From positions 1,984,001-2,048,000 of the forward strand of contig CAVZBW010000005.1 of the NCBI GenBank assembly GCA_963773635.1: a DNA stretch of 64,000 nucleotides, read 5' to 3'. Shown piece after piece: positions 32,174-41,811 of this stretch. The stretch is from CAVZBW01 sp963773635. Lineage in GTDB: Bacteria; Actinomycetota; Acidimicrobiia; Acidimicrobiales; RAAP-2. The stretch's first letter is position 1. Every line of letters begins with the position of its first letter. Under the pieces are notes generated by a model. The model ran no database searches. It was not told where the DNA came from and saw only the letters and a list, made by a program, of their open reading frames with translations. The position numbers and the translations under genes were made by a program.

Positions 32174-34516
32174 ATGGTAGAACTGGCCCTCATGTCGCTC
32201 CGGCCCCTGCGCGACCTCCGGGTCCTCGAGCTGTCGACCGGCATCGCCGGGGGTTATGCCAGCAAGCTGTTCGCTGACGCCGGGGCCGACGTGATCAAGG
32301 TGGAACCGCCTGACGGCGACCCGATGCGCCACTACTCCGGGTCCGAGGGCGAGCCCGGGGCCCTCTTCGAGTTCCTCGCAGCCGGCAAGCGCTCCGTCAC
32401 CGACATCGGTGAGCTGCTCGACACCGCCGACCTCTTGGTCGTGGACCGTCCGCCGACCGCCGAGGAGCGAGCGGACCCGTCCCGGGTCGTCGTGTCGATC
32501 ACCCCGTACGGTGCGACCGGGCCCTGGGTTGCCCGGCCCGCCACCGAGTTCACCGTGCAGGCCGAGTGCGGCTCGCTCGGCGCCCGCGGCGAGAAGTGGC
32601 ATCAGCCGGTGCAGGCGGGCGGGCGGATCGCCGAGTGGGCGAGCGGAGCGTACGGGGCCGCCTGCGGACTGGCCGCCGTCACCAACGCCCGGCGGACCGG
32701 CCTCGGCACCCACATCGACGTGTCGATGGCCGAGGTGATGTGCATCTGCACCGGACTGTTCACCGACCTCATGATGAGCCTGATGGGTCGCCCGCCGTTG
32801 CCCCAGCCGCCCCGGGTCGTCGAATTCCCGTCCATCGAACCGACCAAGGACGGCTGGGTCGGGTTCAACACGAATGCCGCCCAGATGTTCTCCGACCTCA
32901 TGGTGCTCATCGGCCACGAGGAGTTTGCCAACCAGACCATGGTGCGGATGGACCCGGTCCGGCAGCCGGAGCTGAAGGCGGCGCTGCAGGCGTGGACCAC
33001 CCAGCTCACGACCGACGAGGTGATCGAGCAGGCGTCGCTGTTCCGCATCCCGGTGGCCCCGGTCGGCAACGGCGAGAACCTCCCGGCCCACGAACACCTC
33101 GTCGCACGCCAGGTGTTCACCCGTGCGCCTTCGGGCCGGTTCACCCAACCACGGCCCCCCTACAGCGTCAACGGCGAATGGCCGGGCGCGACGGCACCCG
33201 CGCCGGAATTGGGCGAGCACACCGGAACCGTCGAGCTCCGCCGCCGACCCGCCGTCACCGCCGAGGACCGTGGACTCCCCATGGAGGGCCTCAAGGTCCT
33301 CGATCTCACGTGCTGGTGGGCGGGCCCGGCCGCAACCGCCCTCTTCGGCAACCTGGGCGCCGAGGTCATCCACGTCGAGTCCACGCAGCGGATCGACGGC
33401 ATGCGGCCCGCAGCCGCCGGGTACTTCATGAACCTGCCGCAGTGGTGGGAGCGCAGCGGGTTCTTCCTGGACATCAACGTCAACAAGAAGGGGGTTACCC
33501 TCAACCTGGCTGACCCTCGCGGCCTCGCGCTGGCCAAGGACCTGATCCGGTGGGCCGACCTGGTCGTCGAGAATTACACCCCGCGGGTCATGGACGGTTT
33601 CGGTCTCGACTGGGCCACCGTCCACGACATCAACCCACGCGCCGTGATGGTCCGCATGCCGGCCTACGGCCTGGACGGACCGTGGCGGGACCGCGTCGGC
33701 TTCGCACAGACGATGGAGGCCATGTCGGGCCTGGCGTGGGTCACCGGGCTGCCCGACGGTCCGCCGATGCTCCCTCGCGGGCCGTGCGATCCCAACGGCG
33801 CGATGCACGCAGCGTTCGCCATGCAGGTTGCCCTGGTCGAAGCCGCCGAGCGCGGCGAGGGGGTCCTGGTCGAGGCGCCACTGATCGAGAGCGCGCTCAA
33901 CATGGCGGCCGAGCAGGTCGTCGAGTTCAGCGCCTCCGGCACGCTGCTGACCCGGCAGGCCAACCGAACCGCCGGCTTCGCCCCCCAGGGCGTGTTTCCC
34001 TGCCGCGGCGAGGAGCGGTGGCTCGCGGTGTCCGTGGGCACGGACGAGCAGTGGGCCGGCCTGCGGGCGGCCCTCGGAGATCCCTCCTGGGCGACCGCAT
34101 CCGATCTCGATGCCTATCCGGGTCGCCGGGACGCGGCCGAGCGGCTGGAGGAGGGCATCGCGGCGTGGGCTGCCGAGCAGGATCTGCCCGCGGCGGTCGA
34201 GACCCTCATCGCCCACGGCGTCCCCGCCGGCGAAGTGACCGACTTCCGGAGCATCTCGTCCCACCCGCTGTTCGAGGCCCGGGGATTCTTCGAGAGGAGT
34301 GAACACCCGGTCGTCGGCACCCATCTGATGCCCGGGCTTCCGCTCAGGTGGGAGGGCATCGACCGCTGGATCAGGACCCCGGCACCCACCCTGGGCCAGC
34401 ACAACGCGGAGATCCTGCGTGGCCTCCTCCAGGTGAGTGACGCCGAGATGGAAGCCCTCACCGCCGATCAGGTGATCGGCGACTGGCCGGCCGGGATCGA
34501 CAGGACCCCGACATAA
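32174..34516 (+). CDS. Tandem-fusion CaiB/BaiF family III CoA-transferase
   Basis: About 780 residues containing two complete CaiB/BaiF units, twice the usual length. Unit 1 (to about residue 365) begins LRDLRVLELSTGIAGGYASK with ADAGADVIKVEPPDGDPMRH. Unit 2 (from about 375) begins LKVLDLTCWWAGPAATALFG with NLGAEVIHVE and VVENYTPRVMDGFGLDW. The catalytic Asp of the family aligns with Glu in unit 1 (ARPATEFTVQ) and with Ala in unit 2 (DRVGFAQTMEAMSG), so standard CoA-transfer chemistry is doubtful in either half. The ATG at 32192 is an alternative start. Its stop overlaps the next gene (TAATG). Confidence 0.88.
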   Translation: MVELALMSLRPLRDLRVLELSTGIAGGYASKLFADAGADVIKVEPPDGDPMRHYSGSEGEPGALFEFLAAGKRSVTDIGELLDTADLLVVDRPPTAEERADPSRVVVSITPYGATGPWVARPATEFTVQAECGSLGARGEKWHQPVQAGGRIAEWASGAYGAACGLAAVTNARRTGLGTHIDVSMAEVMCICTGLFTDLMMSLMGRPPLPQPPRVVEFPSIEPTKDGWVGFNTNAAQMFSDLMVLIGHEEFANQTMVRMDPVRQPELKAALQAWTTQLTTDEVIEQASLFRIPVAPVGNGENLPAHEHLVARQVFTRAPSGRFTQPRPPYSVNGEWPGATAPAPELGEHTGTVELRRRPAVTAEDRGLPMEGLKVLDLTCWWAGPAATALFGNLGAEVIHVESTQRIDGMRPAAAGYFMNLPQWWERSGFFLDINVNKKGVTLNLADPRGLALAKDLIRWADLVVENYTPRVMDGFGLDWATVHDINPRAVMVRMPAYGLDGPWRDRVGFAQTMEAMSGLAWVTGLPDGPPMLPRGPCDPNGAMHAAFAMQVALVEAAERGEGVLVEAPLIESALNMAAEQVVEFSASGTLLTRQANRTAGFAPQGVFPCRGEERWLAVSVGTDEQWAGLRAALGDPSWATASDLDAYPGRRDAAERLEEGIAAWAAEQDLPAAVETLIAHGVPAGEVTDFRSISSHPLFEARGFFERSEHPVVGTHLMPGLPLRWEGIDRWIRTPAPTLGQHNAEILRGLLQVSDAEMEALTADQVIGDWPAGIDRTPT

Positions 34517-35385
34517 TGGAGTTCAACCTCTTTCTGCCCCAGATGCGGCTGACCTTTGACCAGCTGGTCACGCGCGCCCGGTCCGCCGAGGCGGCGGGGT
34601 TCGTCGGCATCACGGGCATGGACCACCTGGCGCCACCTCATGCAGAGGAACAGCCGATGTTCGAGGCCATGGTCGCGACGACGTGGCTGGCGGCGCGCAC
34701 GGAGCGGCTCAAGGTGGGATCACTCGTGTTGTGCGAGGCGTTCCGCCAGCCGGCCGTGCTGGCCCGCCAGGTGGTGTCGCTCGACCACGCCTCCGGCGGC
34801 CGCTACGAGCTCGGCATCGGGTGGGGCTCGGTGCGCGACGAGTTCGAGACGTTTGGCGTCGGGTCGACCGATCCGCGTGAGCGGGTCGATCGGCTACGCG
34901 AGACGCTCGAGGTGCTGCGTGCGCTGTGGGCAGGCGAAGTGGTCGACTACCGTGGCCAGTACCATCAGCTCAGTGGGGCTCGGCAAGAGCCCCTTCCGTT
35001 GGGCCACATCCCCATCGTCATCGGCGGGACCGGACGCAAGACACTGGCGCTGGTGCGGGAGTTTGCCGACTGGTGGAACGTGCACACCGGTGCCCTCGAC
35101 AAGTTCGACGAGGCGCGATCGCAGGTCGGTGATGCACGCTTGTCGATCCAGCAGATGGTCGCCTTTGTCGGGAGGGATCACGACCGTCAGGCCGTCGCGG
35201 CCCTGGCCCAACGACGGTTTGGCCCCTCCGGTCCGGTGATCGGCTCCGGCGCCGAGCTCCTGGACCATTACGGACGGCTCGCCGAGCGAGGTATCGAGCG
35301 CGTCTACACCTGGTTTTGCGATTTCGCTCCGCCCGAGACGCTGGCCGGGTTTGGCGAGGAGGTCATTGCCCAGCTGCGCTCATGA
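34516..35385 (+). CDS. Luciferase-like (F420- or flavin-dependent) monooxygenase
   Basis: A 289-residue TIM-barrel luciferase-like protein: MEFNLFLPQMRLTFDQLVTR, SAEAAGFVGITGMDHLAPPH, RTERLKVGSLVLCEAFRQPA, VLARQVVSLDHASGGRYELG, IGWGSVRDEFETFG, LPLGHIPIVIGGTGRKTLAL. This is the pattern of the LLM class usually assigned to F420-dependent oxidoreductases in actinobacteria; FMNH2-dependent oxygenation is the alternative. It is translationally coupled to the CoA-transferase by TAATG, so it probably acts on the same pathway's substrate. Confidence 0.88.
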   Translation: MEFNLFLPQMRLTFDQLVTRARSAEAAGFVGITGMDHLAPPHAEEQPMFEAMVATTWLAARTERLKVGSLVLCEAFRQPAVLARQVVSLDHASGGRYELGIGWGSVRDEFETFGVGSTDPRERVDRLRETLEVLRALWAGEVVDYRGQYHQLSGARQEPLPLGHIPIVIGGTGRKTLALVREFADWWNVHTGALDKFDEARSQVGDARLSIQQMVAFVGRDHDRQAVAALAQRRFGPSGPVIGSGAELLDHYGRLAERGIERVYTWFCDFAPPETLAGFGEEVIAQLRS

Positions 35386-35567
35386 CCTGGGCCAAATTGG
35401 CACCTAAGGCCGGTGACCGGCGCAGGCGCGAAGATACCGGACGTCGCAGCCGACGGTACCGAGAAGTCGTCGCGTTTGTCACCTTTCGGCCGCATCGCGG
35501 CGAAGGGACCATCTTTGCAACATCGTTGCAACCTGTTTCGCCCGACCCCAGCTAAGCTCGCACGTCG

Positions 35568-36056
35568 ATGGGCGACAGCGACCGCACGCAAGAGGCTCGA
35601 GCGGCGTATCTACGTTTGGTGGAGGCCCGCGAGCAGGCCGAAAAGGGTCTCGCCCCGTGGTCCATCCTCGGGGACTTCTTTACCGATGATGCAGTGTTCA
35701 TCGATCCCGCATGGGGTCGATTCGAGGGCCTTCCAGCGATCACCCGATTCCTCGAAGAGAGCATGGCGGGTTTGGACGGATGGACGTTCCCGGAGGAGTG
35801 GACCGTGGTCGAGGGTGACCGGGTCGTGTCGTTTTGGTGGAACCGTCTGCCCGGCAGCAGATCCGATGGCCGGTCGCTCGAGGCGCCGGGCATCTCGGTT
35901 CTGCGGTATGCCGGCGAGGGAAAGTTCGACTATGAGCTCGACATCCTCAACATGGCGGAGATACGCGAACTGATGGAATTGAGCGACTGGCGGCCAAACG
36001 CCGCGATGCATGCCCCACCGTCGAAGCCCGATCGCAACCCGACGCCGCCGGGTTGA
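35568..36056 (+). CDS. SnoaL/NTF2-like small protein
   Basis: A 162-residue protein with the NTF2-like cone pattern: an N-terminal helix (RAAYLRLVEAREQAEKG), then FFTDDAVFIDPAWGRFEGLP, AITRFLEESMAGLDGWTFPE, EWTVVEGDRVVSFWWNRLPG, ISVLRYAGEGKFDYELDILN. Such proteins are limonene-epoxide-hydrolase-like, ketosteroid-isomerase-like or polyketide-cyclase-like; the FIDPAWGRFEG... stretch marks the pocket. The nature of the substrate is unknown. It stands about 180 bp after the luciferase-like gene. Confidence 0.82.
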   Translation: MGDSDRTQEARAAYLRLVEAREQAEKGLAPWSILGDFFTDDAVFIDPAWGRFEGLPAITRFLEESMAGLDGWTFPEEWTVVEGDRVVSFWWNRLPGSRSDGRSLEAPGISVLRYAGEGKFDYELDILNMAEIRELMELSDWRPNAAMHAPPSKPDRNPTPPG

Positions 36057-36068
36057 ACTGTCGCGTCG

Positions 36069-38090
36069 TCAGGGGGCTGTCGTGGTCGTGGCAGGTGCTG
36101 CGGGCAGGTTCGACGCCGGAGGGGCATCCGTCGGTTGTTTCGTAGCGGTCGGCAGCTGAACGCTGCCGACCGGGTTGGCTGCCAGGTAGTTCCAGATCTG
36201 GGCCACCGCCGGGGCGGCCGCCTGGGCGCCATAGCCGCCCTGGGCGACCACCGCGAGGACGACGTACTTGGGGTTGGGGTTCGGCCCGAAGGAGACGAAC
36301 CAGGCATTGGGCTCCCCCGACTGCACGTCGGCGGTGCCGGTCTTACCGCCGAGGTTCATCGCCATTACCTGCGGTGACGCGTCGGATTCAAAGGTTGCGT
36401 TGGCCGTACCGTTCCCGCTATTGACCACGCCCTCGAACCCCTTGAGCATCGCCGCGTAGTTGGCGGGCGAGATGGTGACGTGGCCGTCCACCTTGGGCGC
36501 GATGGTCTTGACCACTTTGCCGTCCTGGGAGACCACGGCCGCCCCGAGCAGGGGCTGGTAGCGGGTGCCCCCGTTGGCGAAGGTCGAGTAGGCCACCGCC
36601 TGCTCGATGGGGGTGATGACAGTGGCCCCTTGACCGAAGGCCATCTCGAGGTTGTACCCAGCCGTCCAGGTGATGTTGTACAGCTTCTTCTCGAGGGCCG
36701 GAGTGTCCACCTGCCCCGCCACCTCGTCGGGCAGGTCGATCCCCGTCAGCTGGCCCAGGCTGTACTGGGCGGCCACGTCCTGGATGGCGGTGTCCCCATA
36801 GGTGCCGCGGTCGTTCCACAACCAGTCGCCGAGCGTGTAAAAGAAGACGTCCGAGGAGACGGTCAGAGCGGTTGAGACGTTGATCGACGAGTTGGTTCCG
36901 TCGGGATCGTCGGAGTCCTTGAAGGTGCACGGGCCCGTGCAGTCGGGAATGGTGAAGCTCCCGGGATCGCTGATGAGGGTGCCGGGAGAGATGAGGCCGT
37001 TCTGGAGGGCGGCCGTGGCGGTGTTGAGCTTGAAGGTGGAGCCCGGGGTGTAGCGGCCCTGGATGGCGTAGTTGATGAGGGGGCATCCGGCATTGGGCGT
37101 CCTTGGTCTGGCAGGGCGCCTCCAAGGCCTGGTAGGCGGCGTTGGAGATGCCCCCCACCCAGTTGTTCAGGTCGTTGGTGTTGGGGTAGGAGGCCATGGC
37201 CAGCACCGCCCCGGTGTTCACGTCCATCACGATGGCCGCACCGTTGGTGGCCCCGGGATTCTGATGCGTCGTGGGATCGGGAGTCTGGCGGTCGGCGTTC
37301 ATGTCGTTGGCCAGGGCCTGCTCGGCGACCTGCTGGAGCCCCAGGTCGACGTTGCTGACCAGGGTGTCGCCCTGGGTGGGCTGGACCGTCTTGAGCGTCC
37401 CGACGACGTTGCCCTTGGCGTTGACCTCGAGGTACTGCTTGCCGTCGGTGCCCTTCAGGTAGGACTCGTACTCGTTTTCGAGCCCGGTCTGGCCGATCTG
37501 GCTCGACTGGCTGTAGCCGCCGCTCGGGTCGGCCTTTTGCAGGTAGGACAGCTCCTGGCCGGTGATGGGGCTCACGTAGCCCAGCACCTGGTTGGCGGTG
37601 GTACCGCCCTGGGGGTAGCTGCGCACCGTCACCGACTGCACCGAGACCCCGGGGTACTGCTCCTGGTGGGCCTCCAGGTACTGGACGGTGGAGGCCGGGG
37701 CGTTCTTCAACACCGGCACCGGCTCATACGGGCTGTACTGGGGGTTGTTGAGGTCGGTCTTGACCTGTTGGGGGTCTCCCCGACCAGCGTGGCCACCTGG
37801 CCGATGGACTCGGGGTGCTGGGTGGCCTTGGCCCGGGACAGCACGATCTCCTGCTGGGTGACGTTGCCCACGATCACGGTGTCGTTGCGGTCCACGATGT
37901 CGCCGCGGGGCGCGGTGACCGAGGCGATGCGCAGGGTGTTGCCGTTCACCGCGGCGGCGTAGGCCTTGTAGTTGACCACCTGCAGGGACCACAGCCGGAG
38001 ACCCAGCAACGCGAAGAGCCCCAGCACGATCAGCCCGACCAGGGTGAGGCGGAGGTTGGGCCGGGAACTGCGCTCCTCGGGCGAGGACAT
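36069..38090 (-). pseudogene. Class B penicillin-binding protein (PBP2/MrdA-like), frame broken at two homopolymers
   Basis: Three frames must be joined. The first has the membrane anchor LRLTLVGLIVLGLFALLGLR and TAPRGDIVDRNDTVIVGN. After a break at the 5-G run 37770-37774 comes the dimerisation region (QTGLENEYESYLKGTDGKQY, AAIVMDVNTGAVLAMASYPN). After a break at the 5-G run 37079-37083 comes the transpeptidase core with active-site TPGSTFKLN (SxxK), VSSDVFFYTLGDW (SxD) and GGKTGTADVQSGEPNAWF (KTG). One base missing and one extra base would restore about 675 codons. It is a D,D-transpeptidase of lateral wall growth paired with RodA upstream. The start is uncertain: ATG 38090, or further up near 38235 with another shift. 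An essential-type gene broken only at homopolymers suggests sequencing error. Confidence 0.85.
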
Positions 38091-38429
38091 GGCCGCCGCC
38101 ATCTCGACCCTGCGGGTCGGCCGCATCCGGAATTTGGGGATCTGGCGACCGGCGGGCCCGTCCGGGCCGCAGCGCACCCTTGGGGGGGCGCAGGTAACTG
38201 CGGTGACGGGAGAAGGGGTTGCGCCAGGAGCTCATGGACGGGGGCGAACGGTCGTCAATTACGGTTCCCCAACGACTCGGCCTTCGTTGTCCAGAACCCC
38301 CGTGAGTGGGCGGCGGTGCCCGGGACCTCTCTCATCACTGCTAGTGACGCCTGGTCGGGGCCAGAGGTTCCCACCATTCCGGATTTCGCCCTCTCCGGCG
38401 AGGAGCCTCGTCGTCGAGGCGAAGTCGGA

Positions 38430-39848
38430 TCAGCTTGCCACCCGGAAGAGACGCCCACCCAACTCGGGGGCCTCTCCGCCCAGGGCCAACGCCGCCTGAC
38501 CCTCCTGGGAGATGCGCATGAGCAGCGCTATGAGCACGTAGTTGGCCACCAGAGATGAACCGCCGTAGGCCATGAAGGGAAGGGTGATTCCCGTCAACGG
38601 CAAGAGACGGAGCACCCCGGCCATGATGAAGAGGGCTTGGAACCCGAGCAAGATCGTGAGGCCCGTCGCCATGAGCTTGGAGAAATCCGATCGGGCCGCC
38701 TGTGCAACCCGGAAGCCGGCTCCCACGAGAAGGAGGAAAGCCATGGTCACGGTCGCCGTGCCGAGGAGCCCGAGCGCTTCCCCCACTCCGGCGAAGATCA
38801 TGTCGCTGTAGAGGTATGGAACGGGGATGGGCTGGAGGCCGTGCGCGACCCCGAGACCGAGACCGCCCACGCCACCGGTCCCCAGCGCGAACCAGCCGTA
38901 TGCCAATTGCTCACCGTTGCCGTAGAGGTCAGCCCACGGGTTGAGCCAGATGCTCACCCTCTCGTGCACTTGGCCAAAGAGATGCGCGGCAAGCACGGCG
39001 CCTGCGACGAAGAGGACGACACCCAGGACCAGGTAGGCCAGCCGACCAGTGGTGATCCACAGCATGCCGATAAAGAGGACGAACAAGAGGGCGGCAAAGC
39101 CGATGTCGTTCTCCACGCCGATCACGAGCATGGCGAAGCCCCATGCAACGAGGATGGGGACGAGGGGCCGCGGGTCGAGGAAGAGGCGATTGCCCACCCT
39201 GGCGGTGGGGACCGACAGCAACTCCTTCTTCTCGGCGAAATAGGACGCGAAGAAGATGCACAGCAGGATCTTGGCGATCTCCACCGGTTGGAAGCTTGCA
39301 GGTCCCACCTTGATCCAAAGACGGGCTCCGTACTCGTTGCTGCCGATGACCGGCAATAACGGCATCAGGAGAAGAAACGCCCCCACCAGTAGGAGCAGGT
39401 AGCGATAGCGATCCAGGTCCCTGGAGTGCCGGATGACTGCGAGCGTGATGACATAGGCCCCGACTCCGACCGCCGTCCACGCGGCTTGCAGGCCCGGGAA
39501 GTCCTTCCCCGGCAGGTTGAACACGGCGACCAAGACGTACCCGATCCCGTTGAGCAACGCCGCGAGGGGCAGGATGACCGGGCTCGCGTCGGGAGCGAGC
39601 CATCGATTGGCGACATGTGCCAACAAGGTGAGACCTAGGACGATGCCCAGAAACACGCCGAGATGAGGCGGCACGTGCGATGTAGATCCAAGAGAGGCCA
39701 GGACGTAACAGACGACCGTGACGAATCCCGCCATGATCAGCAGGCCGAGCTCCGTCCTCCTCCTGGGCTTCGGACCTCGTCGCCACCCAAGGCGTGGGGA
39801 GCGTCGATCCCGAGCCACGAGCGGATCGTAGTGTCCGGACGTCGGCAC
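38430..39848 (-). CDS. rodA: RodA/FtsW-type peptidoglycan glycosyltransferase (SEDS)
   Basis: A 472-residue polytopic SEDS protein. It has about 12 hydrophobic segments, the extracellular motif SNEYGARLWIKVGPASFQPV followed by EIAKILLCIFFASYF (core of the family), NDIGFAALLFVLFIGMLWIT, WLNPWADLYGNGEQLAYGWF, and the C-terminal LTGITLPFMAYGGSSLVANY hallmark. It polymerises lipid II. The neighbouring class B PBP downstream in the same direction makes a RodA-PBP elongation pair, so RodA rather than FtsW is preferred. The start is a GTG at 39848 ahead of a basic cytoplasmic tail. Confidence 0.92.
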   Translation of the reverse strand: MPTSGHYDPLVARDRRSPRLGWRRGPKPRRRTELGLLIMAGFVTVVCYVLASLGSTSHVPPHLGVFLGIVLGLTLLAHVANRWLAPDASPVILPLAALLNGIGYVLVAVFNLPGKDFPGLQAAWTAVGVGAYVITLAVIRHSRDLDRYRYLLLLVGAFLLLMPLLPVIGSNEYGARLWIKVGPASFQPVEIAKILLCIFFASYFAEKKELLSVPTARVGNRLFLDPRPLVPILVAWGFAMLVIGVENDIGFAALLFVLFIGMLWITTGRLAYLVLGVVLFVAGAVLAAHLFGQVHERVSIWLNPWADLYGNGEQLAYGWFALGTGGVGGLGLGVAHGLQPIPVPYLYSDMIFAGVGEALGLLGTATVTMAFLLLVGAGFRVAQAARSDFSKLMATGLTILLGFQALFIMAGVLRLLPLTGITLPFMAYGGSSLVANYVLIALLMRISQEGQAALALGGEAPELGGRLFRVAS

Positions 39849-39991
39849 GAAAGGTCAGCATGCGGGTGGCGTGCGAAAACACCTTCAGATGAGGACGAAC
39901 TTCGGCATCGACGCTGCCTGCTGCACTGCAGAGTAACCCCGAACGATGCTCCGGCCCGGCGGTGCAGGCCTCACGCTCCGACGCGTGATCG

Positions 39992-40855
39992 TCAAGAACA
40001 CACCCCGCTGCCGTTACAACCTTGGTAGACCTCGTCCACGTCTATCGTCACCGTCCAGTCCTCGGAGGGGTCTCCCACACACGGAACGGTGATGACCGCA
40101 ACACCCAAGCCCTGCGTGGAGAGGCTGACGTGCACACTCCCGTCCGGGTTGAGAGTCGTGTCGTGGACCGTCACGACGGTGCTGTCACCGGAGCTCACGT
40201 AGGCGTCCCCCCAAGACCCAACTGACGGGGCCGCGAGGTCTATCTGCCCGCCCACGTCGGCAAAGGCGTCGACGATCGTACCGCTGGGCTGGTCGTGGAT
40301 GATGACCGTATCCATCGGCCCCGCCGACGCAGGGCCCGCACTGTTGCCGGAAGGAGACTGAGAGGGAGGGGTCGTCGTGGTCGTCGATGGCGTGCCTCCG
40401 TCCGAGGTCGACGGGCCGGGAGTCGGCTGGGTGCCCTGCCCAGACGTTTCGCCTCCGGATGGGATCGTCGGTTGGGGGCCACCGCTGGAGGGCGTGGACG
40501 AGGGATTCGAGGTCGGCGTGCCCGACGAGGGCGATCCACCCTCTGGGGCGGTTGGCTCCTCTGGCGCGGTGGTCTCGGGGGGTGACGTGACGCCGGGCGC
40601 GTGGCGTGCGGAGTTTGGTCTCGGCGTGTGTCCAACAGTGCTCGCCGATTGGCTCTGCCCAGGTCCGGCGTCATTCAGCGAGAGTGCCGAGACGCTCGCC
40701 GCACCGGCGATCAGGAAGGCGAGGCCCAATCCCGCCGCCCCGACGGCGACCCGGCGTCGCCGAGTCAGCTCCGCCGCCCGGTGACGCACTCGTTGACGAT
40801 GCTCTTCGGTGGGATGCGCCTGAGGGTGATCGTCGAATTCGTCGCTATCGATCAT
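39992..40855 (-). CDS. Single-pass membrane protein with Pro/Ser/Thr-rich stalk (sigma-factor partner?)
   Basis: A 287-residue protein. A cytoplasmic basic N-terminus (HRQRVRHRAAELTRRRR) precedes one membrane segment VAVGAAGLGLAFLIAGAASV (about residues 36-55). A long low-complexity extracellular stalk follows (P, S, T, G, residues about 65-185; e.g. TPSTTTTTPPSQSPSG), then a C-terminal beta domain of about 100 residues (IVDAFADVGGQIDLAAPSVG, TVVTVHDTTLNPDGS) with two late cysteines. Its ATG overlaps the stop of the ECF sigma gene, so the two are coupled. No anti-sigma zinc motif is present; a sensor or regulated surface protein is equally likely. Confidence 0.7.
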   Translation of the reverse strand: MIDSDEFDDHPQAHPTEEHRQRVRHRAAELTRRRRVAVGAAGLGLAFLIAGAASVSALSLNDAGPGQSQSASTVGHTPRPNSARHAPGVTSPPETTAPEEPTAPEGGSPSSGTPTSNPSSTPSSGGPQPTIPSGGETSGQGTQPTPGPSTSDGGTPSTTTTTPPSQSPSGNSAGPASAGPMDTVIIHDQPSGTIVDAFADVGGQIDLAAPSVGSWGDAYVSSGDSTVVTVHDTTLNPDGSVHVSLSTQGLGVAVITVPCVGDPSEDWTVTIDVDEVYQGCNGSGVCS

Positions 40856-41346
40856 CTCCCCTCCAGTAGCGGAGTCGGTGCGAAGCTCGTCTTGAGCTTT
40901 GCGATCCCCCTTGCGCAGTGCTGCTTGACGGCTCCCGTGCTGCAGCCCAAGGCGGCGGCGGTCTCCTGCTCCGTGAGCCCAACGAAGTAACGAAGAGCGA
41001 TCGCCTCCCGCTGTCGCCGGGGCAGCTTGCGCGTCGCTCGAACCAGATCGAGACGCTCACTCGTCTCGGGATCCCAAACCGGTATCTCGCGGAGCTCGGC
41101 CGTTTGCCTGCGCCCCCGCAACGAATCGACGGCGAGGTTCGCGGACACCCTCGTGACCCACGTCGGACCGTGGCCCCGGATGGTCCGCCAACGAACAGAC
41201 GCCCGAGCGAGAGCCTCGAGCGCCACGTCCTCCGCATCCTCTCGACACCGGAGAATCCGAAAGGCCACGACGTAGGCGCGCTTGTAGAGATGGTCGAATT
41301 GAGCCTCGAAATGTGGATCATCTGCTCCGGCATCGCTGTCAGGCAT
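40852..41346 (-). CDS. ECF (extracytoplasmic function) RNA polymerase sigma factor
   Basis: A 164-residue sigma-70-family protein with region 2 (FDHLYKRAYVVAFRILRCRE, DAEDVALEALARASVRW) and region 4 (LPRRQREAIALRYFVGLTEQ, ETAAALGCSTGAVKQHCARG), the typical size and layout of a SigE/SigM-like ECF factor. It directs transcription of a specific regulon in response to an outside signal. It overlaps the downstream membrane-protein gene by 4 bp (ATGA). No autoregulatory promoter could be recognised by eye. Confidence 0.93.
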   Translation of the reverse strand: MPDSDAGADDPHFEAQFDHLYKRAYVVAFRILRCREDAEDVALEALARASVRWRTIRGHGPTWVTRVSANLAVDSLRGRRQTAELREIPVWDPETSERLDLVRATRKLPRRQREAIALRYFVGLTEQETAAALGCSTGAVKQHCARGIAKLKTSFAPTPLLEGR

Positions 41347-41811
41347 GCTTCAGCACATAATTACGATCGACTGAGGCAATCCGTTGACGCGTGCCCGGAG
41401 AAAATCTCGGTGACGCCGCTCATTCCAACCTTCGGGCCCGGTGCCGGCCCGAGCCCGGGAGCGGATCGGACCCCAACCGAGGGCTCTCCGGCCGGCCGCG
41501 CAGGGTCGTCGCTTCTGGTTCAGCGCTCGTTGCGAACCCCTGGCCGTGAACTTGTAAAGAATTCAAGAAATCTCAAGGAAAGATGCCGGGAAAACCGCAG
41601 GTCATCGGGACCATCGGTCCAAATCACCAGCTGCCAGAGCCTGGACGGGATGGCAGGTGAGGCCTAAGTTCATCCTCAACGACCCACCGCCCCCCCTGTC
41701 GGGGACGACCCTCTCTCCCCACCCGGCACGGGAGGCGGTGGGATCATCGTGGCAACTATTTCGTGGACGTCCCGCCAAGCCTTCCCGGCTCGCCGGCCAG
41801 CGGGATCCGCA
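41347..41811. other. Intergenic region with one large imperfect hairpin
   Basis: No gene is supportable in these 465 bp. CCCACCGCC (41683-41691) and GGCGGTGGG (41734-41742) form a 9 bp stem enclosing about 42 nt of C-rich sequence, possibly the terminator of the hydrolase gene that ends at 41812. The A/T-rich part near 41355-41375 and 41550-41600 may hold the sigma-gene promoter. Confidence 0.4.

Noticed and set aside
32060..34402. 780-codon open frame on the minus strand
   Set aside because: It is the antisense shadow of the CoA-transferase fusion; the composition is Arg/Gly/Asp-rich without motifs, while the plus strand has clear family motifs.
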